This document shows, one piece after another, positions 6,170 to 6,268 of a stretch of DNA of 6,268 nucleotides. Position 1 is the stretch's first letter. Each line of letters starts with the position of its first letter. The notes under the pieces were generated by a model. That model searched no databases. It was given only the letters and a program-made list of their open reading frames with translations, and was not told where the DNA came from. A program made the position numbers and the translations under genes. Source of the stretch: an uncultured Clostridia bacterium (lineage in GTDB: Bacteria > Bacillota > Clostridia > Oscillospirales > CAG-272). Where the stretch lies: positions 1 through 6,268 of the forward strand of contig CAJGDZ010000101.1 of assembly GCA_904502055.1 (NCBI GenBank), read 5' to 3'.

Positions 6170-6187
6170 TTTGGCACTATCACGATT

Positions 6188-6219
6188 TTTCTGTCTGCTT
6201 CGCAGAAAGTTTGGCTTTT
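6188..6219 (+). terminator. Possible weak terminator of the dgt-dnaG-rpoD block
   Basis: TCTGC (6194-6198) and GCAGA (6202-6206) form a 5 bp stem with a TTC loop. Alternatively TTTCTG (6188-6193) pairs with CAGAAA (6203-6208). The stem is followed by a broken T-rich stretch, TTTGGCTTTT (6210-6219). It is placed suitably, about 70 bases after the rpoD stop and before a promoter for the next gene. The stem is short and the T-tract interrupted, so the evidence is thin. Confidence 0.35.
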
Positions 6220-6245
6220 ACATTTGTGAAAAGTTACCCTAAAAT
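6217..6245 (+). promoter_or_regulatory. Candidate sigma-A promoter for a gene to the right of the window
   Basis: TTTACA (6217-6222) and TAAAAT (6240-6245) are separated by exactly 17 bases. Each hexamer differs from the consensus TTGACA/TATAAT by one base. Transcription would start near 6252 and leave the window, where no start codon is yet visible. The -35 begins in the T-rich stretch of the possible rpoD terminator, a common end-of-one-unit, start-of-next layout. Confidence 0.5.
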
Positions 6246-6268
6246 CTCCTTTATTTTTGCGGAGCGCG

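Noticed and set aside
1..6268. Search for a mobile element, phage, CRISPR, defence or biosynthetic system
   Set aside because: All sizeable coding space is taken by six conserved core genes. There are no direct-repeat arrays, terminal inverted repeats, integrase or transposase remnants, or unassigned genes.

Overview
The window comes from an endospore-forming low-to-mid GC Firmicute, most likely a member of Clostridia. The evidence is a clear SpoIIGA / pro-sigma-E pair, a zinc-type ribosomal protein L31, purine-rich Shine-Dalgarno sites before nearly every gene, and the dgt-dnaG-rpoD order that I recall as common in Clostridia. The coding sequences look moderately GC-rich and the spacers are strongly AT-rich. 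I cannot name a genus from the sequence alone.

Layout: two gene blocks diverge from a 211-base intergenic region at 2013-2223. Leftward (minus strand) run spoIIGA (2012 to 1155), sigE (1121 to 420) and, from its own promoter, rpmE (313 to 104). A probable terminator follows rpmE, and the first bases of one more leftward gene lie at the left edge. Rightward (plus strand) run dgt (2224-3228), dnaG (3228-4994) and rpoD/sigA (5014-6123). They are tightly packed: dgt and dnaG overlap by one base, and dnaG and rpoD are 19 bases apart. The last 145 bases hold hairpin structures and a good promoter pointing out of the window.

How the genes work together: spoIIGA and sigE form a protease/substrate pair. 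SpoIIGA is the membrane aspartic protease that cuts the pro-sequence from sigma-E, which starts mother-cell gene expression during sporulation. The rightward block is a version of the macromolecular-synthesis operon: dNTP hydrolysis (Dgt-like), primer synthesis (DnaG) and the housekeeping sigma factor. The spoIIGA side of the divergent region has an extended -10 box and two imperfect Spo0A-box-like sequences. One of these sits where the Bacillus subtilis spoIIG promoter has its widely spaced -35/Spo0A site.

I found no mobile element, CRISPR array, tRNA, rRNA or undescribed multi-gene system. This is a core housekeeping and sporulation region. The points worth a second look are regulatory (the spoIIGA promoter and the interleaved inverted repeats after rpoD) or concern start-site choice (TTG start of spoIIGA, ATG start of dnaG).
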